Part shown: positions 17,861-26,768 of the stretch, piece after piece
How the letters are laid out: every line of letters begins with the position of its first letter
Numbering within the stretch: the first letter of the stretch is position 1
Assembly (NCBI RefSeq): GCF_031729055.1
Contig: NZ_JAVMIP010000001.1
Location: 248,001 to 312,000, forward strand
DNA: 64,000 nt
Origin: Pseudocalidococcus azoricus BACA0444
GTDB lineage: Bacteria > Cyanobacteriota > Cyanobacteriia > Thermosynechococcales > Thermosynechococcaceae
Reading direction: 5' to 3'
Notes under the pieces: model-generated
The model's input: the letters and a program-made list of their open reading frames with translations, nothing else
The model's database searches: none
Told to the model about the DNA's origin: nothing
Position numbers and translations under genes: made by a program

Positions 17861-18988
17861 GTGTTGAGGTTTTCGTTGCCATCCTACGATTGGGGCCGCT
17901 TGGTACAGATGTTGCCGGGCCCATTACAAGATCCCCATCGCCTAGGCTTAATTGCCTCCTTGGGGTTTCACGGCCTGTTGTTTCTGACGGTGTTCATTCC
18001 CACGCCGCCTGAGCGCAGCCCAGAGATTGCCGAGACGGTGGATCTCGTGACCCTTTCTCCCACCCAAACGGCCCTGCTGCCGTCCTTAACGCCCCTGGTG
18101 CCAGACGAATTACCCAACTTGAGTCAAACCATTGCCGGCCTGGGTGAGGAATTTGCTTTACCCCCCATCAGCTTTGATGCCTTACCCCCACTGCCGCCGT
18201 TACCGGCCTTGACTCCCTTACCGAGCTTTAGCCAACTGCCCCCCCCCATCTATGCCCCCTTTCCCTCTGTGGTGACACGGCCCCGCCTCAGCCAATCTCC
18301 CCCCCTCCCCCCAACGATTCGCACCCTACCTGATGGCCCCAGTGATGTGGCTGTGGCCCCTGATTTAGTTGCCCCCAGTCCCAATGAAACTCCTAACGCG
18401 GTCACTTCGCCCACGGATGATCAGCAGGCCCTTTCCGGCTTGTCTCGGTGGATTTCCCAGGCCCGGAGCAGCATTAATGGGGCTGTGATTAGCCTAAACT
18501 TTACTGCCAAGTTGGAGCCGCCCTATCCCGCCGGGGCCTGTGCGGATCAGTTACAAGGACGGGTGGCTGTGGCTGTTCTTATCACTCCAGAAGGTCGGTT
18601 GGCCAGTACCTCCGCAGCCTCTGGGTTCAGTCAAAATCCCCAGTTAATTCGCTCCAGTGGCCATGGGGTGCTCGATCAAGTGGCAGTTCGCACGGTGGCA
18701 GCCCAAAGTTTTCCCAGTGGTGGACAATACCAGGCCCTACTTTATACCCTCGATTTTGTCTATAACCCAGCCGTTTGTGGACAACCTCCCCGCCCTGCCA
18801 GCCCAACTTCCCCAGAGGCTTCGCCCACGCCGACGGTTAGCCCCAGCATTGCACCCACCCCGACAACTCCACCTCTACCCGCCGCAGAAAATCAACTCGT
18901 CCCCAGCCCACCCCCAGCCGAGACCACCCCCACCCCAGAGGCCAGTCCCACTCCCCAAACGAGTCCGACCGAGAATAATCCGAATTAG
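17861..18988 (+). CDS. TonB-like energy-transducer protein
   Basis: A 375-aa envelope protein with one N-terminal membrane helix (about residues 28-47, GLIASLGFHGLLFLTVFIP), a long Pro-rich spacer, and a C-terminal domain like the TonB fold: LEPPYPAGACADQLQGRVAV, VLITPEGRLASTSAASGFS and a final strand YTLDFVYN. A further Pro/Thr/Ser-rich tail of about 70 residues follows the domain, which is unusual. No ExbB/ExbD genes are near. The GTG start directly abuts the stop of the exporter gene, so the two are likely cotranscribed. Confidence 0.75.
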   Translation: MLRFSLPSYDWGRLVQMLPGPLQDPHRLGLIASLGFHGLLFLTVFIPTPPERSPEIAETVDLVTLSPTQTALLPSLTPLVPDELPNLSQTIAGLGEEFALPPISFDALPPLPPLPALTPLPSFSQLPPPIYAPFPSVVTRPRLSQSPPLPPTIRTLPDGPSDVAVAPDLVAPSPNETPNAVTSPTDDQQALSGLSRWISQARSSINGAVISLNFTAKLEPPYPAGACADQLQGRVAVAVLITPEGRLASTSAASGFSQNPQLIRSSGHGVLDQVAVRTVAAQSFPSGGQYQALLYTLDFVYNPAVCGQPPRPASPTSPEASPTPTVSPSIAPTPTTPPLPAAENQLVPSPPPAETTPTPEASPTPQTSPTENNPN

Positions 18989-19008
18989 TTGGTCATTGAG
19001 AGGTTGGC

Positions 19009-19923
19009 TTAGTCCGATTCAACCCGATAACCGAGTTCTGCTAGATGAATTTTGGATTGTCGCCAGCGAGTGCGGACTTTGACAAATAGTTCTAAATAGA
19101 CTGGCCCAAGGATGAGTTTTTGCATTTGGGCCCGCGCCTCGGTGCCGATGGCCTTGAGCATTAGTCCCCCTTTGCCAATGATGATCGCTTTTTGGGAGGG
19201 CCGTTCCACATAAATGCTGGCCAGGACTTTGGTGATTTTGGGTTCTTCCACAACCTGCTCAATGGTTACAGCTACAGAATGGGGCACTTCATCCCGGGTT
19301 TGGGCTAAGATTTGCTCTCGAATTAGTTCGCCCATGATAAATCGCTCGGGTTGATCGGTGACCAGATCGGGGGGGTAATAATAGGGGCCTGGGGGTAAGA
19401 GAGTAACCAACTGCTGTTGTAATTCCGGTAAGCCAGTCTCTGTCAAGGCTGAAAAGGCTGAGGATTGCCAACCATAGGTTTGCGCGAGTTCCTGATAGGT
19501 GGCGGCAACGGGGCCGGGGTCCGTCAGGCGGTCGGTTTTGTTTTGGCCTAAAATCACTGGGATTGTCGCCGTTTTGAGCAACTCGGCAATGTAGCGATCT
19601 CCATTACCAGCCTTCACAGAACCATCCACCACAAATAAAATCACATCCACCGCGTTGATGGCGAGTTTGGCATTACTGACAAGGACTTGCCCAAGGGAAT
19701 GGTGGGGTTTGTGGATCCCAGGGGTATCAACAAAAATCAATTGGGCTGCCGCAGTGGTTAAAATTCCTCGCAGGCGATTCCGGGTTGTTTGGGCCACCGG
19801 GGAGGTGATCGCGACCTTTTGACCAATGAGTTGGTTCATGAGAGTGGATTTGCCAACGTTGGGCCGGCCGATAATCGCAATAAACCCAGATCGGTAGTCT
19901 GGCGGGGCCTGGGGAATTAACAC
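19009..19923 (-). CDS. era: GTPase Era
   Basis: Essential 30S-assembly GTPase, 304 aa. G1 GRPNVGKST, G3 DTPGIH and G4 NKTD are intact, and the C-terminal KH RNA-binding domain has IGKGGLMLKAIG. It binds the 3' end of 16S rRNA during maturation. It converges on the TonB-like gene with a 20-bp gap and is divergent from the glycan cluster. Confidence 0.97.
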   Translation of the reverse strand: MLIPQAPPDYRSGFIAIIGRPNVGKSTLMNQLIGQKVAITSPVAQTTRNRLRGILTTAAAQLIFVDTPGIHKPHHSLGQVLVSNAKLAINAVDVILFVVDGSVKAGNGDRYIAELLKTATIPVILGQNKTDRLTDPGPVAATYQELAQTYGWQSSAFSALTETGLPELQQQLVTLLPPGPYYYPPDLVTDQPERFIMGELIREQILAQTRDEVPHSVAVTIEQVVEEPKITKVLASIYVERPSQKAIIIGKGGLMLKAIGTEARAQMQKLILGPVYLELFVKVRTRWRQSKIHLAELGYRVESD

Positions 19924-20005
19924 GGAGAGATTAGCTCTTGATTTACTAAGACGATCATGATAAACAACCTAGTTGCAGTTAGTTACAGCGATCCCTATCC
20001 TAAGA

Positions 20006-20039
20006 TTCAATCAGAGACTTAGCATAGTATGATCACATA
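20006..20039 (+). promoter_or_regulatory. candidate promoter for a leaderless wzm transcript
   Basis: TTCAAT at 20006-20011 and TATGAT at 20028-20033, 16 bp apart, form a good sigma70-like promoter. The -10 ends only 6 nt before the ATG at 20040, so transcription would begin at or next to the start codon. No ribosome-binding site is seen in the intervening CACATA. A leaderless mRNA for the export cluster is inferred. Confidence 0.45.
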
Positions 20040-20852
20040 ATGTTTTATCCCAGTTTTGCTAAAACCCTCCCTGCCCATCTCAGTCTGCTACATGCCTTAG
20101 TAAAACGAGAACTGGAAAGCTACTATAAAGGTTCTGTCTTAGGCAATCTTTGGTCACTTCTGAAGCAATTATCCCAACTGTTAATCTATACCTATGTTTT
20201 TGGGATAGTCCTGAAGGTTAAGCTGACCTTAGCAAATTTACCGGAAAACAATTTTATCTTTGGTCTCTGGCTTTTTGCGGGTTTAATTCCCTGGACAGCT
20301 TTTGTAACCGGGGTTTCCCAGGCCAGTACATCTGTTATTAACCAGCCAAACTTAGTTAAGAAAGTATTATTTCCTTTAACCCTATTGCCGTTAGTCCCAA
20401 TTTTAGCTGCCTTTGTAGAAAGTAGCTTGGGGTTAATGGTCTTAATTATTTTGACTGGTTTTGCATTACACAATATTGCCTGGACATTGATTTTATTACC
20501 GCTGGTCTGGCTCCCACAGTTGTTGTTTACCGCTGGCCTGGGTTATTGGTGTGCTGGATTAACGGTGTTTATTCGCGATATTCCCCAAAGCTTAAGCGTT
20601 ATTCTAAATGCTTGGTTTTACCTTACGCCGCTCGTTTATCCAGCCTCGGTCATTCCCGCTGGGATCCGGCCGTGGGTCTTTCGACTCAACCCTTTAGCTG
20701 CTATTGCTGAGAGCTACCGAGATATGGTCTTGGGGGGAAATGTTGAACATTGGCGGGATCTGGGCATGGCAACAGTCATTTCAGTCATTATTTTTTCCAC
20801 AGGTTTATGGGTGTATCGGCGTTTACGCCCTGCATTTGCCGATGTCCTTTAG
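20040..20852 (+). CDS. wzm: ABC-2 polysaccharide export permease (Wzm-like)
   Basis: Membrane subunit of an ABC transporter exporting a lipid-linked polysaccharide. The 270-aa protein has six helices and the family opening LVKRELESYYKGSVLGNLWS (residues about 20-40). It is paired with the Wzt ATPase 9 nt downstream. Together with the following methyltransferases and glycosyltransferases it implies export of an O-antigen-like or extracellular glycan; which one cannot be told. Confidence 0.9.
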   Translation: MFYPSFAKTLPAHLSLLHALVKRELESYYKGSVLGNLWSLLKQLSQLLIYTYVFGIVLKVKLTLANLPENNFIFGLWLFAGLIPWTAFVTGVSQASTSVINQPNLVKKVLFPLTLLPLVPILAAFVESSLGLMVLIILTGFALHNIAWTLILLPLVWLPQLLFTAGLGYWCAGLTVFIRDIPQSLSVILNAWFYLTPLVYPASVIPAGIRPWVFRLNPLAAIAESYRDMVLGGNVEHWRDLGMATVISVIIFSTGLWVYRRLRPAFADVL

Positions 20853-20861
20853 GGGTGAGTG

Positions 20862-22214
20862 ATGTCCACAGACAGCCTAATTTCCTTAGACAACGTTTCT
20901 AAATGTTATCGCCGTTATGATCGTCCAGGGGATCGCTTAAAGGAAATCTTCTGGAAACAGGCCAGTCAAGCGCAGGAGTTTTGGGCCCTACGGGATATCA
21001 GCCTAAGGGTTCAACGGGGTGAAACACTGGGTATTATTGGCCGAAATGGCTCAGGTAAGAGTACCCTGCTACAAATTATTGCCGGTACCCTAGCCCCCAC
21101 CAGCGGTATCCTCAAGGTTCAAGGACGGATTGCGGCTCTGTTGGAATTAGGTAGTGGGTTTAATATTGAGTTTACGGGCCGGGAAAACGTTTATTTTAAC
21201 GGGCAGGTTCTCGGCTTAAAGCCAGTTGAAATTGAGGAAAAGTTTGCAGAGATTACGGCATTTGCTGACATTGGAGACTTTATTGATCAGCCAGTCAAAA
21301 CCTATTCTAGTGGAATGATGGTGCGGTTAGCCTTTGCCGTTGCCACAAGTGTAGAACCCGATATTCTCATTGTTGATGAAGCTTTGGCCGTTGGGGATAT
21401 TCACTTCCAGGCCAAGTGCTTTAAGCGGATGCGAAACATGATGGATCGGGGCATTACTGTTCTTTTTGTTTCCCATGACACCAGTACCATGACTGGCCTG
21501 TGTGATCGTTGCCTTTGGCTTAAACATGGGCAAATTGCTATGGAGGGCAAGCCCAAAGATGTTACCCAGGCCTATCGGCAAGAAGTTTGGGAAGATCAAG
21601 GGTTTTTAGCTGCCACCTCAATGACATCAAAGGTTGCCTTGGATCAAGAAAGTTCATCTGAATTTGAAGGTGATGTAGCGCAATCTTCAGCAATTCCAAT
21701 TCACCAAATTACAGAAAGTGAGCGAATTGGTAACGGCGATATTCAAATCATTGACTTTCAGCTTTTGGATGCTCGAGGCCGCTTTCGACAGGATATTGAT
21801 CACGATGAACTAGTAACTGCGGAATATACCCTTAAAGCTAATCGAAATGTTGCAGTTTATGACATCGGTTTAATTGTGAAGGACTTGAAAGGTAATGAGG
21901 TATTTTCAATTTTAGATCTACAACCTCAAAACTACCCAGTTCTCAACCCTGGACAAGTGATTCAGGCCAAAGTGACCCTCTGTTTTCCGCTCCGGGCCGG
22001 GGCCTACTATATGACCTTAGGGGTAATTGGGTATCAGGACAATCAACGGTATGATTTACAACGGGTGATTATCTATGATCATCTAGAGTATGGCTATTTC
22101 TTTAATGTCAATCTCTACTCTAAGCGGGTGATTCATGGGCCAGTTCATTTTGAGGTTAAGTTTACGGTTAACTTATTAGAAGCAGCTTGTTCGGAGTCAT
22201 TAGTCAGTCCCTAA
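20862..22214 (+). CDS. wzt: polysaccharide ABC exporter ATPase with C-terminal glycan-binding domain (Wzt-like)
   Basis: A 450-aa protein. The N-terminal ATPase (residues about 1-245) has Walker A GRNGSGKST, signature YSSGM and Walker B ILIVDEAL; it has the GSGF-EFTGRENVY Q-loop region of the teichoic/O-antigen exporters. From about residue 285 the Wzt C-terminal beta-sandwich begins (IQIIDFQLLDARGRFRQDI, AYYMTLGVIGYQDNQRY). In characterised systems this domain recognises a chemically capped, usually methylated, chain end. A GTG at 20859 precedes the ATG at 20862; AGGGG at 20851-20855 fits the ATG. Confidence 0.92.
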   Translation: MSTDSLISLDNVSKCYRRYDRPGDRLKEIFWKQASQAQEFWALRDISLRVQRGETLGIIGRNGSGKSTLLQIIAGTLAPTSGILKVQGRIAALLELGSGFNIEFTGRENVYFNGQVLGLKPVEIEEKFAEITAFADIGDFIDQPVKTYSSGMMVRLAFAVATSVEPDILIVDEALAVGDIHFQAKCFKRMRNMMDRGITVLFVSHDTSTMTGLCDRCLWLKHGQIAMEGKPKDVTQAYRQEVWEDQGFLAATSMTSKVALDQESSSEFEGDVAQSSAIPIHQITESERIGNGDIQIIDFQLLDARGRFRQDIDHDELVTAEYTLKANRNVAVYDIGLIVKDLKGNEVFSILDLQPQNYPVLNPGQVIQAKVTLCFPLRAGAYYMTLGVIGYQDNQRYDLQRVIIYDHLEYGYFFNVNLYSKRVIHGPVHFEVKFTVNLLEAACSESLVSP

Positions 22215-22231
22215 GATGAGGAATTAGTTTA

Positions 22232-22894
22232 GTGATCGGCCTATCTCTACCTAACCAGAATCAAGACTCCTGGGAAGATTTGGTGCAGCTTGTCAGCCCT
22301 TATACTCTCTCAGATTCTCAACGATTAGGCTCTCTTTATCACTTAGCTGAAACATTGAAAACCCAGGGAATTTCTGGAGATTTTGTTGAATGTGGCGTTT
22401 ACAAAGGCGGTAGTGCGGCAATCTTGGCTCGATCCCTCAGTGAAAATACTCGGATTTGGCTATTTGACAGCTTTCAAGGAATGCCAGAAACCACAGAAAG
22501 AGATGGGCATGAGGCGGCTGAATGGGTGGGAGCTTGTGTTGGCCAAATTGAGGATGTCAACACGGTAATGAATACTCTAAATATTTCCCAGGATCAATAC
22601 CTGATTCGGCCAGGTTGGTTTGAGGAGACTTTTCAAGACACACTTCCCGACCAGGTGTCCCTCCTCCATTGCGATGCTGATTGGTATGATTCCGTAACAT
22701 TAGTTTTAGAAACATTTTATCCCCGTATGCCCAGAGGAGGATGTGTTGTTTTAGATGATTTTGGCTACTGGGAGGGCTGTCGGGAAGCATTTTATGATTT
22801 TTGCTTCAGACATAATGAAAAGCCCTTGTTAGAGCGTGTGGGTACAACCCAGGCCTATTGGATTAAAGGTAAAACTCATACACGGCATGGCTAA
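22232..22894 (+). CDS. TylF/MycF-type O-methyltransferase
   Basis: A 220-aa class I methyltransferase like macrocin O-methyltransferases, which act on sugar hydroxyls with SAM and Mg2+. Motifs are GDFVECGVYKGGSA (SAM-binding loop), LFDSFQGMPE, and the metal-site segments LLHCDADWYDS and VVLDDFGYW. It starts with GTG at 22232, with AGGA about 10 nt upstream. Lies just downstream of Wzt, consistent with capping or decorating the exported glycan, and its stop overlaps the next ATG (TAATG). Confidence 0.87.
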   Translation: MIGLSLPNQNQDSWEDLVQLVSPYTLSDSQRLGSLYHLAETLKTQGISGDFVECGVYKGGSAAILARSLSENTRIWLFDSFQGMPETTERDGHEAAEWVGACVGQIEDVNTVMNTLNISQDQYLIRPGWFEETFQDTLPDQVSLLHCDADWYDSVTLVLETFYPRMPRGGCVVLDDFGYWEGCREAFYDFCFRHNEKPLLERVGTTQAYWIKGKTHTRHG

Positions 22895-23793
22895 TGGTTT
22901 ATAGTCCTTTAACAGGTTCCAATCAAGTTAAATTACTTCAAACATTTCAGGTAGAAGAACTGATCCAGGCCTGGCAATACACCTTTCAAATTGACATCTC
23001 TCTTGAGTTTAAGAGTTACAAAGATATTTATTTATATGAATGCTTAGAAACTCATCTACAGTTCTTCTATCCCTTTGATATTGAAGGATCAGCAAGGCTT
23101 TATGCAGAGCTAATGAAGTTTAATTGGTATTACATGAGTGATAAATGGGAATATCAGATTGCCTTGGCTGATATTCAAGGTAAAGAGGCCATTCTCGAAG
23201 TCGGCAGTGGTTTTGGAACATTTGTTCGGGTCGCACAGCAACAGGGTTTGAACATTCAAGGTATTGAACTGAACTCTCAAGCAATTACGGCTGCTCAAAG
23301 TCTAGGGCTTCCCATTAGCTCAAAGACATTCACAGATTTACAGCTTCAAGGAGAATCCTTTGACTGCATTTGTAGTTTTCAAGTTCTTGAACATATCTCA
23401 GATCCAAGTTCTTTTATCACCAATTGCCTAGCATTACTGAGACCAAAAGGGACGTTGATTTTAGGATTGCCTAACGCTGAAAGCTTTCTAAAATATCAAT
23501 ATAATCTTTTGGATCTTCCGCCTCACCATATGCTGCGCTGGTCACTGAATAGCTGTAAAGCCTTAGGGAAACTATTTAATCTCAGTCTAGAGAAATACAA
23601 ATATGAACCCTTAGCTTCTTATCATATATCTGGATATCTCGATAGCTATATTGAACACTTTAGGGTATCGTCACCTCTGGGTCAGATCTGGCTTAACGCT
23701 CGAACTCGTTCCCTATGGATGTGGCTGCTTCAAGCAGGTTTGCGACAGTATTTAAGGGGCCAAAGTTTTTATACCCTATATCGAAAAACCTAA
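22894..23793 (+). CDS. class I SAM-dependent methyltransferase
   Basis: A 299-aa protein with the Methyltransf_11/23-type core: motif I AILEVGSGFGTFVRVAQQ (residues about 101-118), acidic loop IQGIELNSQA, and CSFQVLEHISDPSSFI with the following LRPKGTLILGLPN. The N-terminal 90 residues have no recognised domain. Substrate is unknown; cluster position suggests a glycan. Translation is coupled to the upstream methyltransferase by a one-base overlap. Confidence 0.85.
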   Translation: MVYSPLTGSNQVKLLQTFQVEELIQAWQYTFQIDISLEFKSYKDIYLYECLETHLQFFYPFDIEGSARLYAELMKFNWYYMSDKWEYQIALADIQGKEAILEVGSGFGTFVRVAQQQGLNIQGIELNSQAITAAQSLGLPISSKTFTDLQLQGESFDCICSFQVLEHISDPSSFITNCLALLRPKGTLILGLPNAESFLKYQYNLLDLPPHHMLRWSLNSCKALGKLFNLSLEKYKYEPLASYHISGYLDSYIEHFRVSSPLGQIWLNARTRSLWMWLLQAGLRQYLRGQSFYTLYRKT

Positions 23794-24182
23794 GTCTATT
23801 GAATTCAGACTACCAGCATAATGATATTCAAAGTTGTTAAGGAATACGGACATTAATGTATCAGCCAGTTCACTGTACTATAATGCTGAAAATATTGAAT
23901 TTTAATCCTGCAAGATTATTTAATTCCTAATATCTAGAAAATTTAGTAATCTTATTGGAAAATAACCTTAATTCAATATTTGGATTTTAACTCGAAATTA
24001 AGATGCTTCTAAGTGTTAATATCAGAAAAAAATTAGTTGTATCGCGTTAAGGAAGCTGTTCTGAGACGGTAGAAATGTCAAAAAGGTTAGTCACAAAGTA
24101 TGTTTTAACTTGTTCCCCTCTCACCCTCAATGAGTAACGCTATATTAGAATCACTTCGATTGCCTAAGGTGGATGTGCCCTT
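23794..24182. other. A/T-rich intergenic gap inside the glycan cluster
   Basis: A 389-bp stretch, strongly A/T-rich, with no coding frame. It breaks the otherwise tight gene series and probably holds a separate promoter for the downstream methyltransferase-glycosyltransferase fusion. I see no terminator or repeat. Confidence 0.5.
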
Positions 24183-26702
24183 GTGAATTTTCTGAATTTA
24201 GGATGTGGTTATAATTTTCACCCGGATTGGATCAATATTGACTTTATAAGCACCGGGCCTGGGGTTATTGCCCATGATCTTAAGCTGGGAATTCCCTTTG
24301 CGGATGCAAGTTTTGACTTAGTGTATCACTCCCATGTTTTAGAACATTTTCCCAAGGCTTTGGCCGACAATTTCCTGAAGGAATGTTACCGCGTCCTCCG
24401 GCCTGGTGGCGTTATTCGAGTTGTGGTTCCAGACCTCGAACAGATTGCTCGTCAATACTTAAAGTTTTTAGAACTTGGCCTGAATACAGTTGCTACTGCT
24501 CAGGGGGCAGAATCAGAAATTATTGCGGCTGAATATGATTGGATCATGCTAGAGCTGTTGGATCAAGCTGTCCGTCATTGTTCTGGAGGAGACATGATCT
24601 CCTACCTCACTAATTTAAACCCTGAAGGAGAACAATTTGTTTTAAGCCGAATTGGGAGGGAAGGCAAAGAATTAATTAACAAGATTAAAAAGGGAAAGCC
24701 TGTCGTTGAATTAAACGATCCTAGCTCTCCTTTGGATGTAGGTCAATTTCGGTTAGGAGGCGAACCGCATCTTTGGATGTATGATCAATACTCATTGGGG
24801 CGATTACTTAGGCAGGCTCAGTTTGAGGCCGTCTGTCAAAAATCCGCAGATGATTCATATTTTCAAAATTTCAAGGAATATCACCTAGATATTGAAATAA
24901 ATGGTGAAGTAAAAAAGCCAGACTCTTTATTTATGGAAGCTATTAAGCCACGACAAAATGGATGGGATCAAATTATATTTAACGCACAAGAAAGTTCTCT
25001 GAAGATTATTCACCTCAGTACTTTCGACATTCAAGGTGGTGCAGCCAAGGCTGGTTATCGTTTACACCAGGCCCTACTTGGTTCAGGGCATCGTTCTTTA
25101 ATGATTGTGAAGGAAAAGCTGTCTGATGATCCAACTGTCTTGCAGATTAGTCAGCCCTCGGACTTAGATTGCTATACTCAAAGCTTACTAGCCATTCAAA
25201 CACACGGGATTAATACACACCGTACTTCAATTTCAAACACATTGTTTTCGCTTCCCTACCCAGGCCTAAATCTGAGTCAATTACCAGAGATTCAAGATGC
25301 GGATATTATTAACCTCCATTGGGTTTCCTATGGTTTGTTGTCGCTAACATCTATCCATCAATTACTTCAACTCAACAAGCCAGTCATTTGGACGTTGCAT
25401 GATATGTCAGCGTTTACTGGTGGATGCCACTATAGTGCTGGCTGTCGAGGCTATGAGGAAACCTGTAGCAATTGTCCTCAACTGAGTTCTGAATGGTCGG
25501 AATTACCAACTATAACTCTGCAAGATAGGATTGAACTTCTAAACTCAAAAAATCTGACGATTGTCACCCCTAGTCAATGGCTATATGAATGTGCAGTGGC
25601 TAGTCAAGCCTTTAGAAATCAAACTATTAAATGCATACCCTATTCTATTTCGACAGATGTGTTTAAGCCAACGGAAAAAGTGATTGCGAAACAAATCCTA
25701 GGCATTCCTCCAGAAGCTTGTACCCTCCTTTTTGTTGCTCACAATCGAGATGAAATTCGTAAGGGCTTTGCCCACCTGATTCAGGCTCTAAAATATTGTT
25801 TAGATGATCATTTATTTTGGACTAAATACAACCAACAAGAAATAAAGTTAGTTTGCCTAGGAGCTGGTGAATCTGATTGGCAAGTACCAGGCCTGGAAAT
25901 AACTTTTTTAAAATATGAAGAAGATGAAACTATTATAAGTCAAGTGTATAGTGCAAGTGATTTATTACTTCTTTCTTCCCTAGAGGACAACCTGCCAAAT
26001 ACAGTTTTAGAAGCAATGGCCTGTGGCACTCCCGTCTTAGCCTATGAGGTTGGTGGTATCCCTGATATGGTTGAACATCTAATTAATGGATATCTGGTTC
26101 CCCGTGGAAATATCAAGGCATTTGCTGAGGGGATTATAAACTTTATTGACGCGTTTTTCCTCAACAGCAACAATTCTATGGCGATGGGATTGAATGCTCG
26201 AAAAACAATTACAGAAAAATTTACATCATCTTTACAAGCACAAGAGTACCTGAAGCTATATCAAGAACTGCTCAATTGCGACTCCGGTAAAAATAATGCT
26301 TGTCAAGATGACCATCAGCAGAGTTCATTGTCTCCCCATCTACCACTATTTGAGCAGACCCTAGGAAATAATTTTCAATCAGTTTTTAGTCGATTCTCAG
26401 CCCAGTCTCTCCATGGGAAACTACTGGAAATAGAGATGAAAACTGAGTTAAGCCTTAAATCTATTCAAGAAAATTTGGAACAGACACAGACGGCCCTTAA
26501 TAATTTACAAATAGAGCACAATAGTAGCCAGGCCCAATTAGCTGAAACTCAATCGGCTATGACAAAGTTACAATCTGACTTCAAGGACGCTAATTTAGAA
26601 CTAGATCAACTTCGAGGTCTGATAACAGAAATGGAAACCAGTAAATTTTGGAAAATTAGGATTGCTTGGTTTAAGCTTAAGGAGATTTTTAAGATCAATT
26701 GA
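24183..26702 (+). CDS. methyltransferase-GT4 glycosyltransferase fusion with C-terminal coiled coil
   Basis: An 839-aa bifunctional protein. Residues about 1-95 are a SAM methyltransferase core (LNLGCGYNFHPDWINID, FDLVYHSHVLEHF, CYRVLRPGGVIRVVVPD). Residues about 280-700 are a GT4 glycosyltransferase (IIHLSTFDIQGGAAKAGYRL; donor-site segment DLLLLSSLEDNLPNTVLEAM; EVGGIPDMVEHLINGYL). Residues about 755-820 are a coiled coil, and the end carries an aromatic-basic tail ETSKFWKIRIAWFKLK. It starts with GTG at 24183; no strong ribosome-binding site is seen. The fusion suggests coordinated chain addition and methyl capping of one glycan. Confidence 0.85.
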   Translation: MNFLNLGCGYNFHPDWINIDFISTGPGVIAHDLKLGIPFADASFDLVYHSHVLEHFPKALADNFLKECYRVLRPGGVIRVVVPDLEQIARQYLKFLELGLNTVATAQGAESEIIAAEYDWIMLELLDQAVRHCSGGDMISYLTNLNPEGEQFVLSRIGREGKELINKIKKGKPVVELNDPSSPLDVGQFRLGGEPHLWMYDQYSLGRLLRQAQFEAVCQKSADDSYFQNFKEYHLDIEINGEVKKPDSLFMEAIKPRQNGWDQIIFNAQESSLKIIHLSTFDIQGGAAKAGYRLHQALLGSGHRSLMIVKEKLSDDPTVLQISQPSDLDCYTQSLLAIQTHGINTHRTSISNTLFSLPYPGLNLSQLPEIQDADIINLHWVSYGLLSLTSIHQLLQLNKPVIWTLHDMSAFTGGCHYSAGCRGYEETCSNCPQLSSEWSELPTITLQDRIELLNSKNLTIVTPSQWLYECAVASQAFRNQTIKCIPYSISTDVFKPTEKVIAKQILGIPPEACTLLFVAHNRDEIRKGFAHLIQALKYCLDDHLFWTKYNQQEIKLVCLGAGESDWQVPGLEITFLKYEEDETIISQVYSASDLLLLSSLEDNLPNTVLEAMACGTPVLAYEVGGIPDMVEHLINGYLVPRGNIKAFAEGIINFIDAFFLNSNNSMAMGLNARKTITEKFTSSLQAQEYLKLYQELLNCDSGKNNACQDDHQQSSLSPHLPLFEQTLGNNFQSVFSRFSAQSLHGKLLEIEMKTELSLKSIQENLEQTQTALNNLQIEHNSSQAQLAETQSAMTKLQSDFKDANLELDQLRGLITEMETSKFWKIRIAWFKLKEIFKIN

Positions 26703-26768
26703 GAAATCAGGAAAACGACTACGGCATAGATTTTATATTTTTCGTAAATTTACTGATGGAATTCACCT

